A stretch of DNA of 64,000 nt from contig JAVYIG010001605.1 of the NCBI GenBank assembly GCA_035222895.1, positions 62,001 through 126,000 on the forward strand, in the 5' to 3' direction. Below the pieces are notes generated by a model. The model saw only the letters and a list, made by a program, of their open reading frames with translations, was not told the DNA's origin and did no database searches. The stretch is from Strongylocentrotus droebachiensis. Its lineage: Eukaryota > Echinodermata > Echinoidea > Camarodonta > Strongylocentrotidae. Shown here one piece after another: positions 1 to 13,297 of this stretch. A program made the position numbers and the translations under genes. The first letter of the stretch is position 1; every line of letters starts with the position of its first letter.

Positions 1-97
1 ATCAGGAAAAAATCAGGGGAAAAAAAATCTGGAAATAAATAAATTGGGAAGCCGATTTAATTCAAGTAATTATCAGAAAAAGGGATGTTAGACTTAC

Positions 98-244
98 CTG
101 CACTGCTCTGTGCTACCAGGAGGGCGTATCTAGTCACAGGACCGTAGACATCGCTGAATATGCTACTGTCAAAGGATACACTCATGGTTGTACCTGTACT
201 AGAAACAAGACGTACCACCCTGTCGGCAAGAGGAGTTGGAGGCG
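98..244 (-). CDS. D49: probable first half of the membrane-proximal receptor phosphatase domain
   Basis: 147 nt, 49 codons, phase 1-1; acceptor CCCTTCAG, donor GTAAGT. The encoded segment has no strand-B tryptophan (TTMSVSFDSSIF) and continues GPVTRYALLVAQ. This resembles the FN3-like juxtamembrane region of R3 receptor tyrosine phosphatases, recalled rather than searched. If so, the next exons (beyond position 1) should encode the rest of this domain, a membrane helix and a phosphatase domain. Confidence 0.75.
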
Positions 245-3200
245 CTGAAGGGGGAAAGATCGAGCAATAAAGAGAGGCCAAATGAATAATAATAATAATA
301 CTTTGTTCTTTTATAGCACATTTCATGTCTGTTGACATTTCAATGCACTTTACAATATTCATACATATATAAAAAGTATAACAAGATCATGAAAGGAAGA
401 TGAAACAGAAACATATATAGAAAACAATGAAGTGCTTACAAAGAGAAAATTTACAACATTACTTATCCTTTATTAAATACTATTGATGTGCTAATTTGAA
501 TGCGAGAATGAAGATGTACAGTAAAAGGGTGATTTGTATTACGGCTCAGTAGTAGACTCGTTAGAATCAACAACAGGGTTTAAAACCAGATAGTAGTCAG
601 TGTCCATGTGAACTGCATCAGAATTCGCTGAAAATAGGTCCGAAGTATCGTACCCAAAAGCGGCCACACAATTCTTCTTCTTCTTCTTCTTCATCTTCTT
701 CTCTTTCTCCTTCTTCTTCTTCATCTTAATATTTCTATTAGTATTTTCATTATTACCATCATTATCATCAATATATGAAACCTGTCTATAGCGACCACAA
801 AAAAGTGGTCTTTGTGGACAAGTTCCTTTGGTACATGTTTCAATGAGAAACCATTTTCAAGGGAAACAAGAAATGTGGTCTTTGTAGACAGGTAGTCACT
901 AAAGCAGATTTGACTGTAATATTATCATTCTTATTATTGTTGTTGTTGTTGTTACTATTTGCTAACTTACCAGAATGCGGTAGGTCGAGAGGACCAGCAA
1001 TCACTGCATCGCTCTGATCAGCACTGTTAGCAGCTTTGATACTGAAGGTGTATGAGCATCCGGTGGGAAGGTTCTCAATCACGGCTGAAAACACTGTAAC
1101 TCCATAGGTCTCCGTACGGGTAAAACCAGCCTGAAAAGTAATAATACCAGTTGATGATTGCAATCTCCAAATTGTACGAGATATGAAGGTAAACTGTAAT
1201 CTCCATCTAATTTGGGTGGCTAATGGAACAAACAGAGAACTGCTGCAGTTTCTTGTCACATACAATGTGTATGTAAATATATAGTCCAAAACAAAGTGGT
1301 AGTTTAACATTTTAATCTCTTTTGATCTCTCAACAAGTTGCCAATTTGCAGATATTACACCTGATTTTCCTTTAAAAAAATTAAAGGCATCAAAAACAAT
1401 TACGTCATGCAACAAAAATGGATGCAGTATGTGCAGAATTTTTTGCCCATATTCTACGCATGTATCTGGCATATTTCATTGGGCTCTGAATCAAAAGTTA
1501 TTGTGAAATGATTGTCACTAAAGGGTTGCATGATCACATATTGTTCTTCATATTGGCAACAATGATCCTTCCAAAACAAAGTGGTTAATGTTCATGTATG
1601 TATGTATCTATGACCTTTGACCTTTGACCTCACCTCTCTCTTCTTCCTACTGGTGAGGTCTTCCCCCGTGATGTCCACAACGAAGCCTGTCAGTATACCA
1701 TTGGGTGAGTCAGGAGGAGTCCAGGTGAGGAAGACAGAGTTGGGTGAGTCGATGGCGACTACTGGGTCCTTCACTTCAGACGGTTCTACAAAAATATAAC
1801 AGAGAAGGATATGAGGAGGCGCGATAGCTCAGTTGGTAGAGCAGTGGTCTCATAATCCGGCGACCCAGGTTCGAAATCAAGGAGATGTGGCAGTGCCCTT
1901 TGGTAAGTCATTAATCCTCATTACCAGGTCTCTCAGAGCGGACCTAAAGCCGCCGGCCGTCTGGTTGCTTACTAATAAGCATTTATGCTTTCTTAACAGT
2001 CAGGTAAAATAACCACCACTACAATATATACAGTTTCTGTTTTGTAGGGCACCAAAACCACTTGATATTGAATGCTCAATGATTAAAGGCACACCAGTGC
2101 AATAAAAAAAGAAATCGCTAAAGCAATTGCAGAAAAGTTCAACGTGAGAAAGATAAAACATAAACAAGAGAGGAAACATCACTTCCCAAAGCAAAGAGAC
2201 ACAGTTTTGTATATTTGTATTTATTTTAGTGAATCGGTCTTTACTTTACTATTGGCTGTCTATTGACTTTCTTGAGGGAGACAAAATACATGGCCACTGT
2301 AGACAGGTGGCTTTTATGGAGAGGTGGCCAAGGAGGCAGGTTTTATTTTATGTCTTTTAGTTATCACTTACTTCCTTGGAATGTTGTCTGTTCAATCTCG
2401 ATGGCATCACTATCCAGGCCATTAAACCGTGCAGCAACTGTGATGATGTACTTGGTATACGGGTTCAGGTTCTCTACTGTATAGCTGGTTTCACTCGATG
2501 GTACAGTGGCCTGAAAGTAGAACGAAAGTGTTTTAGAAGTAGTCATACAGAAGCCTAAGCAAAGGCCGCTGTGCTGTGTATGGCCAAAATGGACCCTTCT
2601 CGATATGTTTTGTACACAAGGCATAATCATCAACATTTGAACATTTTAATTATAATAAATAATTAATAATAATTAATCATATATTTCCAAAACCATTCCA
2701 AAAACTTCAGGGACTAATTCATTAGAAAATGCCTTATTGGTGTGCTGAGTTTCATTTGCTTTTAAATTATTTCATTATTTCATGGCTGAGATCCTGAACG
2801 GGGGTGATGTTTGACCAACGGAAACCAAATCTTAGGATTATTATATGAAATATATTTTTTTTAAATATAATTAAAACTTGAATCTTTAAAGCCTGTCTAC
2901 ACTAGTTTAGCCAGGAGGGATTAGACCTCCCTGCAAGATCACTGAAAGGTGGTTATCTCATCAAATTGCTCTCAATTAACATAAGAAAAAGGGGATCATG
3001 GGGGACCAACGGGCCAACAGACATCGCATGCTATATTGAGGGCGCAAGTAGCTGTAAGGAGTGCAGTGGGGCTTTAAATTATGAACTTACATCAGCTACA
3101 TCTGCTCCAAACTCATCTTTGACGATGATATGATACATATTGACGACATTGAGCGGTGCGCCCCAGGAGACTGTGATGGAATCACTCGTTACTTCGTCTT

Positions 3201-6200
3201 GCATCAAGTTCTGTGGCGGCTCAGATTCTACAGACAAAAATAATGAGAAGAATGAGTGGTGTGGGTTTCACTGCAAAAGTGATTAAATTTCTTCTTTATA
3301 TTGAAAATTTCCTAATTCATTGACTTTAAATGTATTAATTACTTTCAAACGAAGAACAGCCATTGGCTGAAGTATGCTACCGTGCTAAAATAAATAAACA
3401 AACTGGTTTCTATTTCAATGATATCTCATGAATTTCTATTGTCACTTTTGATTTCCTATTTGTATAGACTTTTTTCCCATCATTGTATTTTACTTGGATC
3501 GGTTTTGTTTCACTCTGTTTGTAATTTTTATACGTTTCTTTTTCAAACATGTAAATTCAGTAACAATTCAGCCGTAAAGGTTACATAAATCTTGAATCCT
3601 GAACAAAAGCTCACCAGAATACCTCACTTTTTTAAAGGGCAAAACTGAGACAATTTGAACCAATTGCTAATGGAAACATGTTTGTCCTTGCATCAAGCTC
3701 ATGGTAAGTAGAGAAATTAGGAGGCAACAGGTTCCAATCATTTTAGACAGTTAAACTACCGGTTCCTTTTTTATACGTTTCTTTACATGAGTTTTGGGTA
3801 AATTTCAATGTTTTTTTAAATACAAGGTTTCTTTATATGACTTTCGTGTAAAATTTTGTAGTCTATTAACCCCTGGCTTACTGGAACAGGGTGGGCCCTA
3901 TACAAAGTCTATGGGGATCTTAAAGAATCTCATAGTGAAAGGGTTAAGGGAGACTCACTAGTAGTGACAGCCATTATGAGTGCCGCTGCACTGGTCTTGA
4001 TCATATTAGTCTGTTGTCCCGTGACTACAGTCCTAATACTGATGTCATACACTGTAGCAACGGTCAAATTGGTCAACAGAAGTGACAGCTCTTCCGTGTC
4101 TGTGGTCAAGATGGTTGCTGAATCCTTGCTAAATGACACCTGAGATCAAAACAAAACAAAATGTAAAGAATTTGGAGTCCGTTCCAAAAAGAAATGAAAC
4201 AAATTGAATGCAAGTGATAGAATGTAAAATACAAGTAAGAAGAAGGGAAACAAAAAAAAAGGAAAAAGAGAGAGAAAGAAAGAACACAAGAAAGAGTTAA
4301 GAGAAAAATCTGAAGAAGAAGAAGAAGAAGAAAAGGAAATCATTTGTAAAAAGAGAAAAAATGGTTTACCTGGAAGGTAGTGAAGTCAGAATTGTCTAGG
4401 GTCCATTCCACTCTGAGTTCTGTTGTAGTGACGTATGGTGTGCTCAAGCGTTGCGGCTGCTTCGGCTCTGTGACATACAAGGACATTCAAATTCAAACTG
4501 TTTAACATCGTATGAACAGAGGGTCCATGCCTGTGCACTTAACATTTCACTTGAAATTGACAAGAACTTTCTATCATATTCCCCTTAGTCTGGATGTCAT
4601 CTTCTTCCTTTGTCATCTTCTTCCATTTTGACATTACATAAAAAAAGGACCCGTGTCTGCACACTCATTAAAGGGATCGTTTAACAATGTTAAATCTGAG
4701 ATACACGGCCCTACGTGTTATCAGTGTCTGTGATATGGTGTAATATTGAAGCCCTAAAAAAATTGCGCTTCAAAATGACCAAGAAGTGCCTCAAAAAAGT
4801 AAAAATCTTTGAGTGACCGGTTTTACCATACTTGTTTTCCCCAATAGACTGTAGTGTTATGAAAACCATCAGGCGAACGGTTTTCAAAATTGGTAATTCG
4901 AATCATAAATATCTTGATATTCAGACAGGCGATCGGCTTGTAAAAGTCATGGGGTTCCTGACTGACCTAAAGGTTTATAATTATCATTGCATCATGAGCT
5001 AAATCCAGAATTTTGTTTCAGAATCTGAGACAAAGTTACCAGATCCCTTTAACGTTACCTGCAGTTTACAATTTTTGACAAGAAAGATAGCATTTTCGAA
5101 GCTCGTGGATAAAAAGTGCTGAAGTTGGACATTTCTCACTATTTTGACTAATTTGGGGAATGAATACAGATCACTATAAGGCGATTGACCCCAAAATCTT
5201 GAAATCTACGGTCAGTTCTTTTTTCTTTTTTTTTAAACCGATTTTTAGAAAAAAAAATGTTTAATGAATAAAAATATAAAAAATTAATGCATTAAAAACT
5301 GAGAAATATCAGCCGTAAGGGGGAGGGGGAAAAAAAAGAAAAAAAGAAAAAATATTTCTGATTTCCTAAGGGCAATACAAAATATTCTTTTAAGGCCTAG
5401 TAGAGGCATATATTATGGAGGGGGGAACCTACCAACACAGGCAGTCTTTCTTCAAAGACTAACGAACTGCGGTGGCTTGACCAAAACCAGACAGGACATT
5501 TTACTCAAACGTTAATATATAAATAGGACATTCTGAACCTGGGCCCCCGTCTTACAAAGAGTTACTATTGATCCAAATCAATCGAAAATCCTCCAATCAA
5601 TCGCAAGTTTGCAGTCTCCTATCTCTTATGTACATAGTCGCAATTGATACCAGTCGCAAAAAGTTGCGATTGATATCAACTCTTTGTAAGACGGAGCCCA
5701 GATCTTTTGTGACACACACATCCCATTCACCTGAAGGAGGCAGAGTCAACAGAAAAAAAGAATAAGAAAAGGGTTAACTCACCTAGGAGGAAGAAAGCTG
5801 ACTGTACAGGTTCACTGTATATAACCTGATCATTGGCATCATTAATAACAGACCTCATTACAGCTTGGTACTCCCGGCCAGACACAAGGCCGTCATGTAT
5901 TTCCCATTTGTCTCGGGTGCCGTTTATACCTGCAATTACACAGAAACAACAATAATAATAATACCGGTAATAATAATAATGGATATTTTTCTCGCGCACC
6001 TATCCACTATGCTAGGTGCTTATGGTGCTCTAATATTCCCAGGCTCCCCTATGCTACAGCCCCCTTGTACCATCTAGAAAAGCCAATATAAATTAAATCG
6101 TTATTATCATTATTTTCATTCTTTTAATTCTTCCTCTTGATCTTATTATCATTATCATTATTTTTTTCATCATCATCATCATTATTATCATCATTATCAT

Positions 6201-9200
6201 TATTACTTACGTATTGGGAACGTAGGTTCATTAGGTACCAAGTCTATCTCGTAATAAGCTATTGGAGAGTTGACTTCAGCCGGTAGATTCCATGACAAAG
6301 AAACTTCCTCAACACCAACATCACCAACAACCAGATTCTGTGGACTCAGTGGTTCTGTGCAAAACATAAAGTTATGAATCTTATAAATATTCATGAATAT
6401 GTTAATGTGTCCGCACACACAGTCAGATTTTATGGTGAATAATGGGAACGAAATAAATTGAAAGAAGTAGAGTTACGTTTGCAGACTTCTTGGTTAATTT
6501 TTGCCTGATTCCATGACTGGAAAAGTAGCATTTTGATATGGGTTGTCCTGGGCATCCAAGCATTGTACGAATACCAAGCCCATTGTCATTTCAAACTGAC
6601 AGTCCATTTTTCATGACTTTCCAGGTTTTGTCAGGACTGTGAGAACCTTGTTATTACGGCTGCTATTTTGAAGGTTTTCAATAATAAACCATACACCATA
6701 TCAACCCCTTCACAAAGGTATAAACAAATTGAATAGAGGAGGAAGAACTTACGTGTGTATGTAACCACTGTCTGCGGCACACCGACCTGTTCAAAGCTGC
6801 TAGGATCCCCACTCACAGGGGATATGGTGAAGACGTACTCTTTACCAGGAGCCAAGCTTCTAGCAGAAATCTGAGATTCAGTGACCTGATTAGATGACAG
6901 TACTTGTGCAGTAGCCTCGTTATTTGGAAAGAGCGCTCCTTCCATTGGTGCGTATGTTATTCTGTACTGGATGTCAGCCGATATGACATCGCTCCAGTCT
7001 AGCGACAGGGAGTAGGGTGTGCGCTGGGTTATGACGACGTCCGTCACTGGTAGTGGAGCTGCATTAGGATGAAATCGTCACAATAAAATCATTATAGAAT
7101 TGCTCTATTCACATAATGCAATCGTTAAACAATGACATTAATAATGACATTAAATAATCACTATAACTCATGAATCATTATAGAATCACTCCTTTTATAT
7201 AATGCAATTGTTAAACAATGTGATTAAATAATCACAATTAATAATTTCAATAAATATAATCACAAGATATACATTGATAAAATCGCAATAAAGTCATGAG
7301 AGTCCTTCTATAGGTTTGACTACTAAATGTATATCATGTTTCGAATTGTAAATGAATTCAGTACATGGAAGAAACAATAAGAAACAATTATTACATAATT
7401 TTATTACAGTAAAACCTGTGTAGAAATACCTCCTGAGGGGAACACAAAAATCAGACTTTTTGCGTCTTTATAGGCAGGTTTCTTTTATAATATATTTCTA
7501 TGAGGATCATCAATTCAAGCCTCAAGGGAAACAAAAAAATGTGGTATTTCTGTACAGGAGGCCGCCAAAACACACCTGTCACAAAGGGGACCTGTCTATA
7601 GTGACAGTGCATTTTGTCTTCCTTGATAAAGAAATGTGTGTCTTAGAACCGGTATACTAAGGCCAGTTTTCCTGTTTCCCTTGGGTGGCCTTTATAGACA
7701 GGTTGGACTAAATTATGATCGATCTTACGGGTTCTGAATGATATTCTCCCAAAGCCGTCATCGGTCTGCAAGCCGTTCAGCATCGTCTGCACGTACACGT
7801 TGTACAGCTGTCCAGGCTCAAGGCCGTAGATGAGCAGAGATCCTTCCTCGTCTACGATCAAGGAGCTTACCGAGATGATGCGCGGAGACTCCTGAGCGTT
7901 AGGACGAGTAGGGTCATAAGGATCATAGGTGACTTGGAATTGGTTGAAGTCGCCCGACGTTGGTACGTTCCAGACGACGGTGAACTGGGTACTGGTGTAA
8001 CCAGCACCAATATCCATCCCGATGGTGGTTCCTACATGTAGACAAGAACAAGACATCACTATTAACTTTTCTTTGCCAAGCATGCAGATCTGCACAAAAT
8101 AATACTGTGTGTCTATGGACATGAGTCGGTCATAGTTAACACTCCTGACGCTCCACTGCTATTACCCCTCCTTTAGCTTGGCTGCTCTTACGGCGCTCTA
8201 AAGGAAACAACTCCTACTGGAAACCCATTTACTTCAACTGGGTAGAAAGTGGCTATTATAGATTGAATATAAAGACCAGTTCTGGTCATGCCATTGCATT
8301 GTAAAATAAACGTTGTGGAATCGATCAGAACAGGATGATCATCTAACATATAAGTATTGGTGTGTACTGCAAGGTTCTTGAATCATCAAAATGATAAGAA
8401 ATTTGGTCCAGTCTTGGTAAAGTTACAAGCACTGTATATAGAAAGATGTATATGGGACTACGTGACACGTGCGCGATATCTATCCAGTCCAGATAGATAT
8501 AATAATTTACCAAATATATCAATTATTAGGCGGTTTTTTGGCAAAATTTGTATCATCACGTATTAGCCAAACATTTTCTTTCACATGATTGGTAATAAGA
8601 GCTTCCATTTCATTTTTTGAGAGGGGGGCGTTTCCAAAACTGGTCTTAACCTTTAATGCCAAAGGACATTCGTGCTGTGACAGGGATTTGAACCCTGTAC
8701 CTTTTGCTCCATAGTATTGGGATTTATCTGATAGACCATGACACCTCCAATTAAACAAAGGATTGCTTCAAGCAGCACAAACAATTTGCAGAATTACCCA
8801 TTCCTGGTCTTGATTAGCTACATGAAAACCCTTTTAACCTTTGTTAATTTGGAGTAAACTCACTTCATGTGGTCTAAAGTGTGTCCCGTAATAAATGCTA
8901 CGAGGCACAGGGATATCACGTGCGTGGCACTGCATTGAAAGACCATTGATGCCAGCTCATAAGAAATGATTAAACCTCATGTGTCTTGACAAGAATTTGT
9001 TTCCCTCAAATATGCTCTTTAATCCTTGACTGTGTGATATATTTTACTGTTTAGGGGTGATTTCTAACAATATCAGATCACTATTTTTTGTTTTAGTCCT
9101 CTATCAGCTGTATCCTGGGTAAACAGAATAATCATTATTAATATTATAACTTCTAAAGGTTTAGAAGGAAGGAGAAGAATTGTGATAACTCTACTCACCG

Positions 9201-12200
9201 CTCCCTCTCGTTACTGGTTCGCTGACAAGGTCCGCTACAACAGTATACACATTAAATGTATATGTGGTCCCTGGGAGGAGATTTGTGACTGTGAGAGTCT
9301 GGGTGATTTGTCCATTATCCGCTATGGTATGGGGAGACGCGGGGCTACCATCGGAGGATGGGGAGTACGTTACTCTATAGCTGCCCACACCACCTGTAAG
9401 AGGCCGCTCCCAGCCGATGCTGATGGAATTCGTAGTAATCGTATTGAAAAGCAGATTTCTTGGCATGTCAGGCTCTGTATTAGGAAGAAATATTTATGAA
9501 GTACAATTTCAATTCCAATAATTTCAATTTCAAATTCATTGTCAATGAAAATTTGCTTTGCTTACATTTCAGATACATGTAAAGGTATAACTTACAATCT
9601 CTATTGGAGATAACTACAATGTATTTGGAGCTCTGTGAAATGACTGACCAATTATAATCTACTTCCGCTGGTTGGTGATTCCATACGGCATAATTATGAC
9701 CGTTTTCAAATTTCTATTCATTGACCGTGAGAAAATCTCTTAACAAGATGATAGAATAATCTTAGTGATACACCAACCAACCATTATTCAATGGTCATAT
9801 CAATTTTTGCATGAAATAAATGGGGGGAAAAGGTCATATGGGACACATTGCAGGGGGTCGGCCTATCAAACGTAGTTATGCAAGAAGCTCATCTTACTTG
9901 TATATTGTTCTCTTCCTCTCCTTGGAGTTCCCTGAGGTTCCACAAAGAAGGTGTACCTAGTGCCTGGTACCAGACCGGTGAAGGTGTTTTCAGCTTCCTC
10001 AGCTGAGTTGACTGTTACAGTTTTTTGTGCTTGGGTCCCACCTCCTATAGTGTACCTATAATAATCATCATAATAATAATTAATAATAATTATGATCATA
10101 ATGACGATGATAAAGATAATAAACATAATACAGTGAAACCTGTATATAAAGACTGCTCAAGGGAAACATAAAATGTGGTCTTTAAAGACATGATTTATAT
10201 ACAGGTGGTCGCTGAAACAGGTTTGAATGTAATAACAATAATAACAAATAATAATTGGTAAACAACAATAACAAACAAAAATAATATCAGTAATAATAGC
10301 GATAGTAGTATTAATAACAATAGCTACCACTACTACTACTACTAATAATAATAATATAAATAATAATAATATTACTAGTACTACTGTCTCCTCATTGCTT
10401 AATCACAAGCATACACATGCTTTCTTAGCAGTCAGGTGAAGAAAAAAGAAAAACATCCACATTTACTGTATTACGAGTAAATACTCTTGAAAACTGTACT
10501 AACCTCGTTATGCTATTAATTGCAACCCAAGTGATTCTGACTGAGTCTGTGTCAACGTCTTCCAGGGCAATGTTGATATCTCCTGGATCACCGATCACTG
10601 AAAATAAAACATAACAAACAATAGTAAGACATGTTAACCAGTTAAACAGTACCACCTTACAATTTTGACAGAAAGTGCCCTTTACTAGTTGGTGCTTTTC
10701 TCCAGAATATGGACCACGAATAACCACTTCAATAACCTTAACCCAAAAGTCTACTTTTATAATGTGCCTCTTAATACATAAATGAAATACAGGTAGATTT
10801 TGATATGAAAAATAATGAACTGCACCTACATGAATAGCATACAGGAACTAGATGGAATTCGACTGCGCGCAGTCGAAAATGATGCCTCCGTCATAGAGCA
10901 ATTTTACAAACCGAAACGGAAGAAATTTTTCAAATTCAAGTTCAATTGTAATCCATTAACATGTTCTCAGAATATCGTGATTACAAGCAATTTCTCATAT
11001 ACATATATGACCCTTTGATCTTTGACCTCATGACCCTAAAATCTACTCAGTTCATTGGCTCTGCAAGATTTCCTGAGTTAAATAGTAATCCATCTGTCAG
11101 TTCTAATGAGAATGCGTCCACAAGCTATTTTTGCATACATAATGAGCCCATGACCTTTGATCTTATGAACCATTCATTGGCTCTGCAAGATACATAAGTG
11201 ATCTAAGTTTGGCAGGAATCCATCAATCTGTTCTAATGATAATACGATCACAAGCTATTTTTGCATAAATAATGAGCCGCATGACCTTGACCTTTACCTC
11301 ATGACCCCAAAATCTAATCAGTTCATCAGCTCTGCAAGTAACATACATGACCTAAGTTTGGCAGGAATCCATCAATCGGTTCTTGAGATAAGGCGATCAC
11401 GAGCTGTTTTTGCATACACAATGTGCGCTGTGACCTTTGACCTCGTGACCCCAAAATCTAATCAGTTCATTGGCTTTGCAAGATACATACATGACCAAAG
11501 TTTGGCAGGAATCCATCAATCGGTTCTTCAGATAACGCGATCACAAGCTGTTTTTGCATACATAATGAGCCCTGTAACCTTTGACCTTTGACCTCGTGAC
11601 CCCAAAATCTAATCAGTTCATCAGCTCTGCAAGATACATACATGACCAAAGTTTGGCAGGAATCCATCAATCGGTTGTTCAGATAACGCGATCACAAGCT
11701 GTTTTTGCATACATAATGAGCCCTGTGACCTTTGACCTTTGACCTCGTGACCCAAAATGTAATCAGATTGTTTTCCTATAGTGATACACACTATCACTAA
11801 GTTTGAAGTTTAAATCTCCAGTGGTTCTTGAGATATCATGATAACAATCTCAATGTATGGAATTTCATAAGTTGACCTCTGTGACCCTTGACCTTTGACA
11901 TACGTTCCTATGGTGATAAATACTATTCCCGAGTCTTAAGTTTAAATCTTAAATGGTTCTTGAGATACTGTGATAACGGTCAAACGGGACGTACGGACGT
12001 ACGGACGGACAACCCGAAAACATGATGCCTCCGGCACCACCTTCGGTGGCGGAGGCATAATAAGAAAAACAAATAATGTTGCTTTATGCATACCAGCTAA
12101 CATTTGAAAATAAGACTATTTTTAGCATGGTAGGCCTTCAAAAATAAGAAATCGAACTTGCAGCGGCAGTATAACTGGCAATACGCGGTAAATCTGTATC

Positions 12201-13261
12201 AAAAAGCGAATAATTATAAATTTGCTGCTCGATCATGCAGCCATTCAACACACGCCACACGCACTACATGAACTCTCAAATCGCGGCACATGATAAAACA
12301 AGCTTAATTTGGCTTTAGCACCAAAAAAAAATAAATAATAATAATAATTCAGGTCCTAAATATCCAGAAAATCTGAATATTCCCAATTATTCAGAAGGGT
12401 TGGCGGGTACGATATGGACTTGCATCTGTCTCTAGAAAAAAAAAAAGAGAATATGTGTACACAAACAAAAAAAAGCTTACAAGTCTGTCGTGTGACGGTG
12501 GTTGGTTCACTGTAAGTTGATTCTTCACTGCTTGAGACTGTTACAAGATAGTAGGTCAGACTGTTGAGTCCAGGGAGATTTATAGATGGTGTGGTGCCCG
12601 AGGTAAACGGAGAACTCTGAAACAAACAATACAGCATGGAGAAGTTCAGTGTCTTGTCTGTGATGAATGGATTATTAAGTGGTTACACTCATGGAACAAG
12701 TACTGCCTCAGATGAAATGGGAACTCATGATAAACAATAAATCGGTAGTAATCATAACTAATAATGCTGTTGAAAATTATATTTGTCAGTATCATTACCC
12801 TTTTCAGTTTTGATAATAATTACTATGTTTTTATCATTATTATTCATATTATTACCATATTTATTATCATTATTACCATATTTATTATTATTATTAAGAT
12901 TATTATCATCATCATTATCAGAATATTATTAAGCTGTTGGCATTTTTATTATCATTAATAATATTGTTAGTAGTAGCAGCAATAGTAGTACAGTCAAACG
13001 TGTTCATAGCGACACCCCCAGAGAGAAAAAAGTCTTTGGTCTTTGAAGGCAGGTTGGCGGCCATTTTAATGGGTTATTGTGGCCAATAACAAGTAGGTGT
13101 ATATTCAGGATTATATCCCTTCTATGAATATTCATGAGTGTTCTAAATACATGATTGATCAATTGGTGCTCACTTGATAAAGTATAATTTCACTAGGAAA
13201 AACAAATCTCTTCTCTGAAAACCTTTCACTCCAATAACTGCTACTACTACTACCACTACTT

Positions 13262-13297
<36 letters not shown>

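Noticed and set aside
1816..1890. Possible tRNA-Met gene
   Set aside because: A and B boxes and a CAT anticodon loop are present, but the acceptor stem does not pair and a SINE body follows with a second tail copy at 10384.
9182..9499. Plus-strand 105-codon frame opposite exon D42
   Set aside because: Antisense shadow of a well-supported FN3 exon; same reasoning applies to plus-strand frames opposite D18, D31, D33 and D4.
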